Shown piece after piece: positions 1 through 7,561 of a stretch of 14,508 nucleotides of DNA. Numbering within the stretch: the first letter of the stretch is position 1; every line of letters starts with the position of its first letter. The notes beneath the pieces were generated by a model that saw nothing but the letters and a program-made list of their open reading frames with translations, searched no databases and was not told the origin of the DNA. Position numbers and translations under genes: made by a program. The DNA is from Anaerolineaceae bacterium UBA5838 (GTDB lineage Bacteria; Chloroflexota; Anaerolineae; Anaerolineales; Anaerolineaceae): positions 5,901 to 20,408 of the forward strand of contig DJGU01000051.1 in the NCBI GenBank assembly GCA_002432795.1. The letters are read 5' to 3'.

Positions 1-2
1 TA

Positions 3-80
3 CTCTTCGAGCACGATGATCCACCCTACACACTGCATTTAGATACCGTGCTCGGTCTGGAGACCAGCCCACTCACCTGA
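3..80 (+). CDS. Possible C-terminal tail of an unidentified protein, cut by window start
   Basis: Frame 3 is open from the window edge to a TGA at 78-80 and would encode 25 residues ending ETSPLT. I do not recognise the family. The main reason for listing it is that a 9-bp inverted repeat begins exactly at the stop codon, as often seen after a gene end. The stretch is short enough to be open by chance, so this is a weak call that the upstream sequence would settle. Confidence 0.22.
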   Translation, partial: LFEHDDPPYTLHLDTVLGLETSPLT

Positions 81-127
81 GCTTCTCATTTTTCGATATT
101 TTTTGAATATTCTCTCGTTGAGAAGCT
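80..127. repeat. Perfect 9-bp inverted repeat, possible weak terminator
   Basis: AGCTTCTCA at 80-88 is the exact reverse complement of TGAGAAGCT at 119-127. The 30-nt loop is AT-rich and can form an inner ATATT/AATAT stem (96-100 with 106-110). There is only a short GTTTTC after the hairpin on the plus strand, so a strong intrinsic terminator is not supported. Position just after the stop at 78-80 suggests a 3' end structure. Confidence 0.35.
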
Positions 128-152
128 GTTTTCAGGGCACTAAAATGAGAAA

Positions 153-549
153 CACCGGCTTTATTAGCGCTGGGTGGCATACTGCCGCTCCAAACTCGAT
201 ATCATCCCTTGGACTCGAGAACTTGCTGAACAACTTGAGGAATACAATATAACCGTTAACAGTATCCACCCCGGCATCATCCGCACCAAGGTGATTCGCA
301 TCCTGCCTGTGTCCTGGGGGCTCTGTCCGCTCAGGGGCAGCTACGGTATATCGTCTGATCACAGACCGTGATCTGGCTGATGTAAGCGGGGACTACTTTG
401 AACGCTACAGGATGAGCAAACCCTCCCTGGCAGCGCTATCCAAACGCTACCAGGCTGCCCTGTGGCGGCACAGTCTGCGCAAGTTAGGGTTGAAGCAAAC
501 AGATGATGGGTCGATAATTCAGCAGTCAACTACCCAAAACGACCTGTGA
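153..549 (+). pseudogene. Decayed short-chain dehydrogenase/reductase, C-terminal part, frameshifted
   Basis: The frame starting near 168 encodes an SDR active-site segment: AYCRSKLDI (the Tyr-x3-Lys catalytic pair), then TREL, then NSIHPGIIRTKV, the strand and HPG turn that follow in this family. After RTKV (about 293) the match stops in that frame. It resumes in another frame from about 295-549 with GAATVYRLITDRDLADVSG, DYFERY and ALWRHSLRKLGL, the usual C-terminal region of retinol-dehydrogenase-like SDRs (GAAT..., V.G.YF, A..LW..S). A TAG at 165-167 interrupts the upstream part, and the N-terminal Rossmann half with its glycine motif is absent from the window. The gene is therefore 5'-truncated, contains a nonsense codon and is frameshifted between about 293 and 330. 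Its 3' end runs 20 bp into convergent pstB. An assembly error could explain the single frameshift but not the missing N-terminus. Confidence 0.7.
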
Positions 550-1297
550 TGTAATCCTCAGTGCGTCGATCGTGCGGGTTCGTGAAGATGGTCTTCGTCT
601 CGTCAAATTCCACCAGCTGACCAGTGCGCGTTTCATCCGTATAGAAAAAGGCGGTATAGTCTGAGACGCGTCCAGCCTGCTGCATGTTGTGGGTGACGAT
701 GACAATGGTGTAATTGACTGATAACTCGTGGATAAGGTCTTCAATTTTAAGGGTCGCGATTGGGTCCAACGAGGCTGCCGGCTCGTCCATCAGGATGACC
801 GTCGGCTCCACAGCCAATGCCCGCGCGATGCAGAGACGTTGCTGCTGCCCACCTGAAAGATCCAGCCCCGATTTGCCAAGGTTGTCCTTGACTTCATCCC
901 AGAGAGCCGCGGAGCGCAAACTTTGCTCGACAATCTCTTCCAATTTTTGACGGTCTTTTAATCCGGTCACACGAGGTCCGTAAGCCACATTGTCGAAAAT
1001 CGATTTGGGAAATGGATTAGGTTTCTGGAAAACCATTCCAACATTCTGGCGAAGCGCAACCGGATCAGTTTTTAGAATATCTTCTCCATCAATCAAGACC
1101 TTCCCTTCTGTGCGAACGCCGGCAATCAGGTCGTTCATGCGGTTGAAACTGCGCAGGAAGGTGCTTTTTCCGCAGCCAGAAGGGCCAATCAGCGCCGTGA
1201 CTTTGTTTTCTGGAATCTTGATGTTGATTTCTTTTAACGCACGATAATTGCCATAGTACAGGCTGTAGTTGATCGTTTCAAGTTTGGAGTTGTTCAT
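530..1297 (-). CDS. pstB: Phosphate ABC transporter ATP-binding protein PstB
   Basis: This is the ATPase subunit that powers phosphate import through PstC and PstA on the inner face of the membrane. The 255-residue protein has all the ABC motifs in order: Walker A GPSGCGKST at 38-46, Q-loop Gln91 in VFQKPNPFP, signature LSGGQQQR at 147-154, Walker B VILMDEP ending at 173, D-loop SLDP at 176-179 and switch His203 in VTHNMQQ. The QKPNPFPKSI segment and the early YYGNYRAL are typical of PstB rather than other importers, and the length is normal for the family. Its ATG overlaps the pstA TGA (ATGA), so translation is probably coupled. It is the last gene of the operon. No phoU follows, and the next sequence is the decayed dehydrogenase on the opposite strand. 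Confidence 0.97.
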   Translation of the reverse strand: MNNSKLETINYSLYYGNYRALKEINIKIPENKVTALIGPSGCGKSTFLRSFNRMNDLIAGVRTEGKVLIDGEDILKTDPVALRQNVGMVFQKPNPFPKSIFDNVAYGPRVTGLKDRQKLEEIVEQSLRSAALWDEVKDNLGKSGLDLSGGQQQRLCIARALAVEPTVILMDEPAASLDPIATLKIEDLIHELSVNYTIVIVTHNMQQAGRVSDYTAFFYTDETRTGQLVEFDETKTIFTNPHDRRTEDYITGRFG

Positions 1298-2217
1298 TGT
1301 ACTTTCCGGACCCCCGTTGTAAGTTTTCGTGAAACAAGGTCAATAAGCAAATTGATCAGAATAATCATCACTACCAGGACTGCGCCAGTGCCCATGGCCT
1401 TATCGAAGGCGCGTGTGTCCATAGCCAGATAATAAAGGTGCAGCGCCAATGTGCGCCCTCCATCAAGGACAGAAGTTGGCATTCGATAACTGCCGCCAAG
1501 GGTCACGTAAAAAATGGCGGTTTCACTGATGACACGCCCAACGCTAAGAATGATACCAGTGATGATTCCGGGTATGCTTGCGGGCAGTACTACTTTGTAA
1601 AGTGTCTGCCACTTGGTGGCGCCAAGAGCCAGACTGCCCCGGCGGTAGTCATCAGGCACCGTTAGAAGGGCTTCTTCGGTTGTCCGGATGATCGTGGGCA
1701 GCACAAGGCAAGCCCCAGCTAATGCCGCAGAGAGCAGTGAAAAGCCAAATTTCAGTGTAGAAACAAACAAGGCATAGCCAAACAAGCCAAAAATAATGGA
1801 GGGAATGCCCGCCAGGGTTTCCACCGCGAAATTGGCTACGCCGATCAACGAACGAAGGAATTTTGAGCTAAGACTCTGCTCTCCAGCGTACTCTATCAAG
1901 AATATTGCCGCGCCGACGCCGAGAGGCGTCGCGACGAGCAGAGTTAGGCCTACCAGGTAGAAGGTAGTTCCGATGGTGGTCGAGATGCCGCCTTCGCCTG
2001 AAAGACCGCCTTTAGGAGATGTGGTCAGAAATTCCCAGTTGATGGCCTTAACACCTTCCAACAGGACATAGCCTACCACCAAAACGAGGATTGAAACGGT
2101 GATCAGACCAAAAAGCCACATTACCGCGACCCAAAAGTCTTGTCTGGTCTTTTCCTTTTTAAGGTTTTGCGCTTGAGCCTTATGGATCAGGGCGATTTCG
2201 GACGTTCTATTTTCCAT
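1294..2217 (-). CDS. pstA: Phosphate ABC transporter permease PstA
   Basis: One of the two membrane subunits of the high-affinity phosphate importer. The protein of 307 residues has six hydrophobic segments, the first after a charged N-terminus of about 27 residues. Near residue 195 it has the permease EAA loop, GSLALGATKWQTL followed by VVLPASIPGI, which docks onto PstB. This EAA loop is almost identical to that of PstC (GSLALGATKWQT in both). The start is set at the ATG at 2217: AGGAGG at 2225-2230 lies 7 nt upstream and overlaps the pstC stop codon (2229-2231). A GTG one codon earlier (2220) is possible but has only a 4-nt spacing. Gene order and the ATGA overlap with pstB indicate a single transcript. 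Confidence 0.95.
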   Translation of the reverse strand: MENRTSEIALIHKAQAQNLKKEKTRQDFWVAVMWLFGLITVSILVLVVGYVLLEGVKAINWEFLTTSPKGGLSGEGGISTTIGTTFYLVGLTLLVATPLGVGAAIFLIEYAGEQSLSSKFLRSLIGVANFAVETLAGIPSIIFGLFGYALFVSTLKFGFSLLSAALAGACLVLPTIIRTTEEALLTVPDDYRRGSLALGATKWQTLYKVVLPASIPGIITGIILSVGRVISETAIFYVTLGGSYRMPTSVLDGGRTLALHLYYLAMDTRAFDKAMGTGAVLVVMIILINLLIDLVSRKLTTGVRKVQ

Positions 2218-2228
2218 CACGCTGCCTC

Positions 2229-3131
2229 CTAATTGGCTTTCTCAATAAATTTTTGACCGCGGATGATCGAACGCGCGCTGGCATTCACGATCATGATCAA
2301 GCCAAAAAGCACCACACCAGTGGCGAACAGGGCGCTTTCATGAACGCCTGTGGCGTAATTTATTTCAACGGCAATGTTGCCTGTGAGCGTGCGGGCTTGC
2401 GAGAGGAAGAAGGTCAATGGGTTACCTGAGAGCGGTTTAGGCACGATGACTGAGTTACCAATGACCATAATCATTGCCATAGTCTCGCCCAAAGCTCGCC
2501 CCACACCCAGGATTACCCCGGCAATAATGCCGGATTTTCCGGCTGGCAGAACAACCTTGGTGATGGTTTGCCACTTAGTGGCACCCAAAGCCAGGGAACC
2601 GTGGCGATAGTTCTCCGGCACAGCACGGATCGCGTCTTCAGCAACACTGGCAATGGTGGGCAAGATCATGACAGCCAGCACAATTGAAGCTGCAAGCAAA
2701 CCATAACCCGAGTTGCCCGGAACATTTATTTTCCGAACCAGGGGTACCAAAATTACCATGCCAAACAAGCCATACACAACCGAAGGGATGCCTGCCAGGA
2801 GCTGAACGGCAGGGCGAACTACGGACTGTACTGCTGACGGCGCAATATCAGCCAGAAAAATCGCGCAGCCCAGCGCCAGCGGCACTCCCAGGAGAATTGC
2901 GCCGAACGTCACCGAAACGGAACCAACAATCATCGCCAGTATGCCATACTGATCCTGACCAGGTCGCCAGACAGTCCGAAAGAGGATTTCACCAACCCCG
3001 AGTTCCGTCCAGGCTTCGATGCTTTCCCGGAAAATAAAAAAACCAATCGCCAGCACAATGATGATGGAAATGATAGCACTCGCAAACAAGATGTACTTTA
3101 CGGTTTTATCAGCAATCATTCGAGCCGACAT
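2229..3131 (-). CDS. pstC: Phosphate ABC transporter permease PstC
   Basis: Second membrane subunit of the phosphate importer. It has an N-terminal membrane anchor (VKYILFASAIISIIIVLAIGF), a periplasmic loop, then further transmembrane segments with the EAA loop GSLALGATKWQTI followed by VVLPAGKSGI, and the family segment GRALGETMAM. About 300 residues is normal for PstC. The start is uncertain. I prefer the ATG at 3131, which has GGGAG about 14 nt upstream. A TTG at 3152 would add seven residues (MGAEKNL) but has only an A-rich AAGAAAGAA before it, and an ATG at 3119 is also in frame. Compared with pstS, pstC lies downstream of a 14-bp hairpin, so it is probably expressed at a lower level. 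Confidence 0.94.
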   Translation of the reverse strand: MSARMIADKTVKYILFASAIISIIIVLAIGFFIFRESIEAWTELGVGEILFRTVWRPGQDQYGILAMIVGSVSVTFGAILLGVPLALGCAIFLADIAPSAVQSVVRPAVQLLAGIPSVVYGLFGMVILVPLVRKINVPGNSGYGLLAASIVLAVMILPTIASVAEDAIRAVPENYRHGSLALGATKWQTITKVVLPAGKSGIIAGVILGVGRALGETMAMIMVIGNSVIVPKPLSGNPLTFFLSQARTLTGNIAVEINYATGVHESALFATGVVLFGLIMIVNASARSIIRGQKFIEKAN

Positions 3132-3165
3132 CAGGTTCTTTTCCGCTCCCAATTCTTTCTTTCAT

Positions 3166-3199
3166 TCAGGCGTCTCTGCGGTATTGCAGAGACGCCTGA
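3166..3199 (-). other. 14-bp perfect hairpin between pstS and pstC
   Basis: TCAGGCGTCTCTGC (3166-3179) pairs perfectly with GCAGAGACGCCTGA (3186-3199) around a 6-nt loop. It sits 33 bp after the pstS stop. On the minus strand it is followed by ATGAAAGAAAG, with no T tract, so it does not look like an efficient intrinsic terminator. Similar hairpins after the first, binding-protein gene of ABC operons stabilise the upstream message or give partial read-through. That role is inferred. Confidence 0.8.
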
Positions 3200-3232
3200 T
3201 TATTATAAATGGTCTTGATCCCAGTTATCCGT

Positions 3233-4090
3233 TTACTTTACCGGGATATATCCATCTTCAACAACCAGCTTCTGCCCAGCTTCACTCAGGATGAAATCCA
3301 GGAACGCCTTGACCATGCCGGCAGGTTCACCATTGGTGAGCATGTTGAGAGGGCGCACGATTGGGTAGGAGCCATCCGCGGCATTTGGCTCAGTGGGAGC
3401 GACGCCGTCAATGCTGATCGATTTGACAGTATCATCCAGGTAGCCAAAAGACAGATAGGCAATGGAGTAGGGTGTGGTGGAAACAGTGGTGCGGATTGCA
3501 CCGTTGGAAGCCTGCAAAATGGCGCTTGCTGCGATCAAGGCATCTTCGCCCATAACCATTTCTTCAAAAGCAGCGCGCGTGCCAGAACCTTCTTCACGGG
3601 AAGCCACAATAATGTTTTGATCATCTCCGCCAAGATCTTTCCAGTTTGTGATCTTGCCGCTGAAGATATCGCGTACCTGCTCAACTGTCAGATCGCTGAC
3701 AGGCACATCCGGGTGGGCAACGATTGCAATGCCGTCGCGGGCAATGACAAAAATTTTGAGGTTGGGGAATTCAGCCAGTTCAGATTCCTTGATTTCCCGG
3801 GATGCCATTCCAATATCTGAGGTGGCCTGACCCGCGGCTTTGACACCCACGCTTGAACCTCCGCCCTGCACGTCAATCTGCAGACCAGTGTTTTCGGTCA
3901 TGAAAGCCTCAGCGAGTTTTTCAGCCAGGGGCTGAACAGTTGTAGATCCGGAAAGGGTGACCGTCGCATTGTCTGCCGAGGGATCGGCAGCTGGTGCGCC
4001 AGGCGTGCTGGTGGCGCTACAAGCAGCAACCAAAGCGGCAACCAAAAGAAGGGAAACAACCAACAATATGCTTTTCTTAGTGCTTTTCAT
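3233..4090 (-). CDS. pstS: Phosphate-binding lipoprotein PstS
   Basis: Extracytoplasmic receptor that delivers phosphate to PstC/PstA. The 285-residue protein begins with a lipoprotein signal peptide: MKSTKK, a hydrophobic core, and a lipobox LVAAC with the lipidated Cys at residue 24. A low-complexity linker rich in Ala, Pro, Ser and Thr follows. The mature part has family phosphate-contact segments: SGSTTVQPLAEKLAEAF, GGGSSVGV, SDIGMASR and REEGSGTRAAFEE. The ATG at 4090 has AGAGGAG at 4099-4105, 8 nt upstream, an excellent ribosome site. It is first in the pst operon, and the upstream TTAA repeats at 4148-4179 indicate phosphate-starvation control. The nearest relative family is the PBP_like phosphate binding proteins, and the pst context makes the assignment firm. 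Confidence 0.96.
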   Translation of the reverse strand: MKSTKKSILLVVSLLLVAALVAACSATSTPGAPAADPSADNATVTLSGSTTVQPLAEKLAEAFMTENTGLQIDVQGGGSSVGVKAAGQATSDIGMASREIKESELAEFPNLKIFVIARDGIAIVAHPDVPVSDLTVEQVRDIFSGKITNWKDLGGDDQNIIVASREEGSGTRAAFEEMVMGEDALIAASAILQASNGAIRTTVSTTPYSIAYLSFGYLDDTVKSISIDGVAPTEPNAADGSYPIVRPLNMLTNGEPAGMVKAFLDFILSEAGQKLVVEDGYIPVK

Positions 4091-4147
4091 TCAAAATTCT
4101 CCTCTAAAAATTGTAATAGTTTTTGAACACCCAGTAATGCTAACGGG

Positions 4148-4179
4148 TTAAGGTTAATTGCAGCTTAAATCTAAATTAA
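4148..4179 (-). promoter_or_regulatory. PHO-box-like direct repeats upstream of pstS
   Basis: Read on the minus strand, the hexamers TTAATT, TTAAGC and TTAACC start at 4179, 4168 and 4157, spaced exactly 11 bp apart. A fourth, TTAACC, starts at 4151. Established knowledge: PhoP of Bacillus binds TTAACA-like hexamers separated by about 5 bp, giving one helical turn per repeat. The array ends 57 bp before the pstS ATG. A TACAAT at 4110-4115 is the best -10 match between them but sits close to the ribosome site, and TAGCAT at 4137-4142 is an alternative. Only the repeats are clear; the exact promoter is not resolved. Confidence 0.6.
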
Positions 4180-4246
4180 GGACTATTTAGGGTCTTGCTA
4201 TTAATCAGTTTTTTGCCCGCCGCGTGGCGTGTTAGAATCATGCTTG

Positions 4247-5464
4247 ATGGGCATCACAAGCGCTTTCAGGCGGTTTCTATGGTTTTTCTTGGCGGTGCTG
4301 CTATCCAGCTGCAGCTTGGTTGCCCCTGCCCCCAAGATCACTCCGCTTGTCACGAATTTAGCCACTACCCCTACCCTAAATCCTGAGCAAGCACTCACGA
4401 AAGCTGCCCGCCAAGCCACCCCCACACCCATTCCAACCTCCACCCCCTGGCAGGTTGTTACCCCAACATCCACCCTTAGATCTAATCCAGCACAATCCCA
4501 AACGATCAATCCTTTAACCGGACTGGAGGTTGATGACACACGCTTGCTTTGGGAACGCCCGGTCATGGTCAAACTGGCTAACTGGCCCCAGTCACTGCGC
4601 CCCTTCAACCAGATCATCGATGCGGATATGGTCTTTGAATATTTCATTGGTTATCAAACCAATCATCTCCTGGCACTTTATTACGGTGGAGATGCAACTG
4701 CAGTCGGACCTCTTGCTCCCGGGCGGGTAGTTGACGCTCGCCTGGCAAGACGCTATCAGGCATCGCTGGTCGTGGCCAGCGCACCACCGACTGTGGAAGG
4801 CGTGTTTGAGCAAACATTGCCGGACCGAGTTTTTTACCGCGGATATGCCCCCTGCCCGGGAATCTGCACTGAAACAGAGGCACAGGGTGGGAATAGCGTC
4901 GTGAATACCAGTGCTATCCGGAATTTCATCAAATCGGAGGGCATCGAAGATGAAATTTCGCGCCTGCCAGACCTCTATTTCGATCGGGAAATTAAGGTTT
5001 GGGATGAAAGTGCATTGCGTGTCAGTTACTTATATGCTGATTTTTCGGTGATGGATTGGCGCTATGACAAAATTTATGGCGGCTATGAGCTCTGGCAGGA
5101 TTTTCAGCAGGCAGACGGCAGCTATACGCTTCAACAGACTTTCGACCGAGACAGCCAGCAGCCGGTCATCTTTGAGAACGTTCTGATCCTCCTGGCAGAT
5201 TATATTGAATATAACCCATCCTTTTATGATATAGACTTTCGCGAAGGTGACAGAGAACAAGCAGCCGTTTTCTTACGCGATGGAAAATTAACCCACGGCA
5301 CCTGGTATGTGCCCAATGTCGACGAACCCTTGCAGTTTTTTGACATGCAAGGTGAGCCATACCATCTCAAACCGGGTCAGACATGGATCACTTTTGCCAG
5401 CACAAGCTCAAGCATGACCATGGTCGAAGAGGGCATCTGGGATATTATTTTTACGCCAAATTAG
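4247..5464 (+). CDS. DUF3048 (YerB-like) lipoprotein
   Basis: Predicted surface lipoprotein of about 405 residues. The N-terminus has two Arg (FRRF), a hydrophobic core and lipobox LLSSC with Cys at residue 22. A Thr/Pro-rich linker of about 60 residues follows. The DUF3048 N-terminal domain then begins with INPLTGL, RPVMVKLANWP, a QIIDADMVFEYF segment and GPLAPGRVVDARLA, and the C-terminal half (GTWYVPN, GQTWI near the end) fits the second DUF3048 domain. The biochemical role of this family is not established; B. subtilis YerB is the reference member. The start is uncertain. ATG 4247 gives the best signal peptide, while GTG 4229 would add six residues; neither has a clear ribosome site. It is divergent from pstS, sharing a 156-bp intergenic region, and its TAG (5462-5464) overlaps the stop of the convergent ATPase gene. 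Confidence 0.85.
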   Translation: MGITSAFRRFLWFFLAVLLSSCSLVAPAPKITPLVTNLATTPTLNPEQALTKAARQATPTPIPTSTPWQVVTPTSTLRSNPAQSQTINPLTGLEVDDTRLLWERPVMVKLANWPQSLRPFNQIIDADMVFEYFIGYQTNHLLALYYGGDATAVGPLAPGRVVDARLARRYQASLVVASAPPTVEGVFEQTLPDRVFYRGYAPCPGICTETEAQGGNSVVNTSAIRNFIKSEGIEDEISRLPDLYFDREIKVWDESALRVSYLYADFSVMDWRYDKIYGGYELWQDFQQADGSYTLQQTFDRDSQQPVIFENVLILLADYIEYNPSFYDIDFREGDREQAAVFLRDGKLTHGTWYVPNVDEPLQFFDMQGEPYHLKPGQTWITFASTSSSMTMVEEGIWDIIFTPN

Positions 5465-7545
5465 GCTGTTTCAGCTTCAAATCTTAACGCCCGCAACCCG
5501 TTAAGGGTCACGATCAGGGAAATCCCAATATCCGCAAACACAGCCACCCACAAGGGCGTCAGGCCAGCCATGGCGGCAATCGCCACTAAAATCTTGACTC
5601 CCAGGCTGATAATCACGTTTTGTTTGATCAGGCGATTAACAAACCTCGAAAGCCTGACCGCAAAGGGCAAGCGGCTGAGGTCGTCGTTCATCAAAACCAC
5701 ATCCGCGGTTTCAAGCACCTGCGCGTTGCCTGCACCGCCCATTGCCACGCCAATATCTGCCTGTGCCAGGGCAGGCGAGTCATTGATGCCGTCACCAACC
5801 ATCACCACCTGACCATACTCCTGCTTGAATTCATTCAGCTTCGCCAGTTTATCAGCCGGGAGCAAGCCGGCAAAGATTTCATCAAGACCGACCTCGCCTG
5901 CCACACGCTCAGCCACTCCGTAATTGTCTCCGGTCAGCATGACCGTGCGGATTCCTTGAGCTTTCAGCTCTGCCAGAACCTCTTTTGTGCCGGGACGGGG
6001 CTCATCCTGAACCGCAAGATATCCGATCACACGCTCCCCGTCGCAAATCAGCATGGTTGTCTGCCCCTGGCGTTCCGCGGCTTGGGACGCGAGAACGATT
6101 TCCTCAGGGGTTTGGTGTTCAGCCAAAAAAAGCGGAAGGCTGCCAACCGTTGCCAGTTTGCCATTCAGCATTCCCTGCTGACCGCGTCCTTCAATCACCT
6201 GCAGCCCTTCTGCGGCAGGGTAGCGGTTGAGTACGCCACGCGTGAGGGCTTCCTGCGTGACTGCAAGTCCGAGCGGATGGGTGCTGTGGGCCTCGAGAGA
6301 ACTGGCTACGGCAACCAGATCATTGCAGGGCTCACAGTATTTTTCACCTTTGCAATCAGTTGCCTGAACTTTGGTTACAGAAGGCTTGCCAAGTGTCAGC
6401 GTGCCGGTTTTATCGAATGCCATCACCTTGCTGCTGGACAGACTCTCCAGGAAAATGCCGCCTTTGAAGATCACGCCAGCTCTCGCGGCGCGGGTCAGAC
6501 CGCTGATCATCGTGATGGGGGTGCTGATGATCAGGGCGCAAGGGCAGCCAACCATTAGAACTGAAAGGGCACGATGAAACCAGCCATAGCTTTCTGTGGT
6601 ATTCCAAAAGCTCTGTTTGAAAACCAAGGTGGGAATGAGCGCCACCAGGATGGATATTCCGATCACAATGGGGGTGTAGACCGCCGCAAACCGGTCAATG
6701 TATTTCTCCTGGCGGGCTTTGTTTTCCTGGGCTTCCGTGACCATGGCAATAATACGCTGAATGGTGGTATCTGCTGCCAGGTGGCTGACGCGCACCTCCA
6801 GTACGCCCTGCCCATTAACCGTACCCGAGAGGACTTCATCACCAACGGTTTTTGGCACAAGACGGCTCTCGCCGGTGATAGGCGCCTGGTTGACCTCGCT
6901 GGAACCCCTGACGACGATGCCGTCCATCGGAAAGCGCTCGCCTGCCCGCACCAAAATGCGGTCATCGACTTTCAGAGCTTCAATCGGCACCAGTTGGTCG
7001 CCGTCGGATGTCGTCAACAAAGCTTGATGCGGCGCGAGATCAGCGAACTCGGTCAGAATGGCGCGGGCATGATCGTTGGTGTATCCCTCCAAAGCTTCTG
7101 AAAGCGTGAACAAAATGACCATGATCAGGGCTTCGTGCGCCTCACCAATGGCTACAGCACCAATGGATGCCACAGACATGAGCACATTCATGTTCAGGTT
7201 GTGTTCCTTGAAGAGACTGATGGCTCCATTGCGGAAAACCATCCAGCCGGCAATGGGCAGTATCATAAATTGCAGGATGAGCACGGCTGTGTTTGAAAGT
7301 CCAAGGCGATCAAGAAGGAAAGTCCCCAGCAGAAGGATCCAACCCGGTACGATGATCTTCAGGTCTGGCATGCGCAGAAAGTATCGCCAGAAGCCTTTGA
7401 AGTCCAGAATACTGGATCTTTCAGCAGGGCGATCGGACGAAGTGTAGGGACGAATCGGCGAGGAGCAGTTTCCACCCGTGCAGACACTGCCCGTTATGTC
7501 TTCAACGGAAATTTTGGGATTCTTATCGTTTTGATTTAAGGTCAT
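5461..7545 (-). CDS. Zn/Cd/Co-type P1B-ATPase (ZntA-like efflux pump)
   Basis: Membrane pump that expels divalent soft metals using ATP. The 694-residue protein has all P-type motifs: actuator TGES at 224-227, metal-site CPC at 334-336 in the membrane, phosphorylation DKTGTLT with Asp378, nucleotide-domain HP at 423-424, TGD at 538-540 and GDGIND at 584-589. Lys651 (NVIISLGVK) and Asp672 (ADIG) are 21 residues apart, the same spacing as ZntA Lys693 and Asp714, which defines subgroup P1B-2 (Zn/Cd/Pb, sometimes Co) rather than copper. There is no GMTCxxC heavy-metal domain. The short N-terminus instead has Cys22 and Cys27 (CTGGNC), and a Cys cluster (398, 404, 407) lies soon after the phosphorylation site. 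It lies 16 bp after the repressor gene, so the two are one operon. Names zntA, cadA and czcP-like are all possible. Confidence 0.93.
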   Translation of the reverse strand: MTLNQNDKNPKISVEDITGSVCTGGNCSSPIRPYTSSDRPAERSSILDFKGFWRYFLRMPDLKIIVPGWILLLGTFLLDRLGLSNTAVLILQFMILPIAGWMVFRNGAISLFKEHNLNMNVLMSVASIGAVAIGEAHEALIMVILFTLSEALEGYTNDHARAILTEFADLAPHQALLTTSDGDQLVPIEALKVDDRILVRAGERFPMDGIVVRGSSEVNQAPITGESRLVPKTVGDEVLSGTVNGQGVLEVRVSHLAADTTIQRIIAMVTEAQENKARQEKYIDRFAAVYTPIVIGISILVALIPTLVFKQSFWNTTESYGWFHRALSVLMVGCPCALIISTPITMISGLTRAARAGVIFKGGIFLESLSSSKVMAFDKTGTLTLGKPSVTKVQATDCKGEKYCEPCNDLVAVASSLEAHSTHPLGLAVTQEALTRGVLNRYPAAEGLQVIEGRGQQGMLNGKLATVGSLPLFLAEHQTPEEIVLASQAAERQGQTTMLICDGERVIGYLAVQDEPRPGTKEVLAELKAQGIRTVMLTGDNYGVAERVAGEVGLDEIFAGLLPADKLAKLNEFKQEYGQVVMVGDGINDSPALAQADIGVAMGGAGNAQVLETADVVLMNDDLSRLPFAVRLSRFVNRLIKQNVIISLGVKILVAIAAMAGLTPLWVAVFADIGISLIVTLNGLRALRFEAETA

Positions 7546-7561
7546 GATTGATCAGGTCCCT

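Noticed and set aside
3166..3199. Hairpin as an intrinsic terminator ending pstS transcription
   Set aside because: No T tract follows on the minus strand, and pstC needs transcription through it.
5620..6558. 312-codon open frame antisense to the P-type ATPase
   Set aside because: The opposite strand encodes every P-type ATPase motif; long antisense frames are common in such GC-balanced genes and this one shows no domain.
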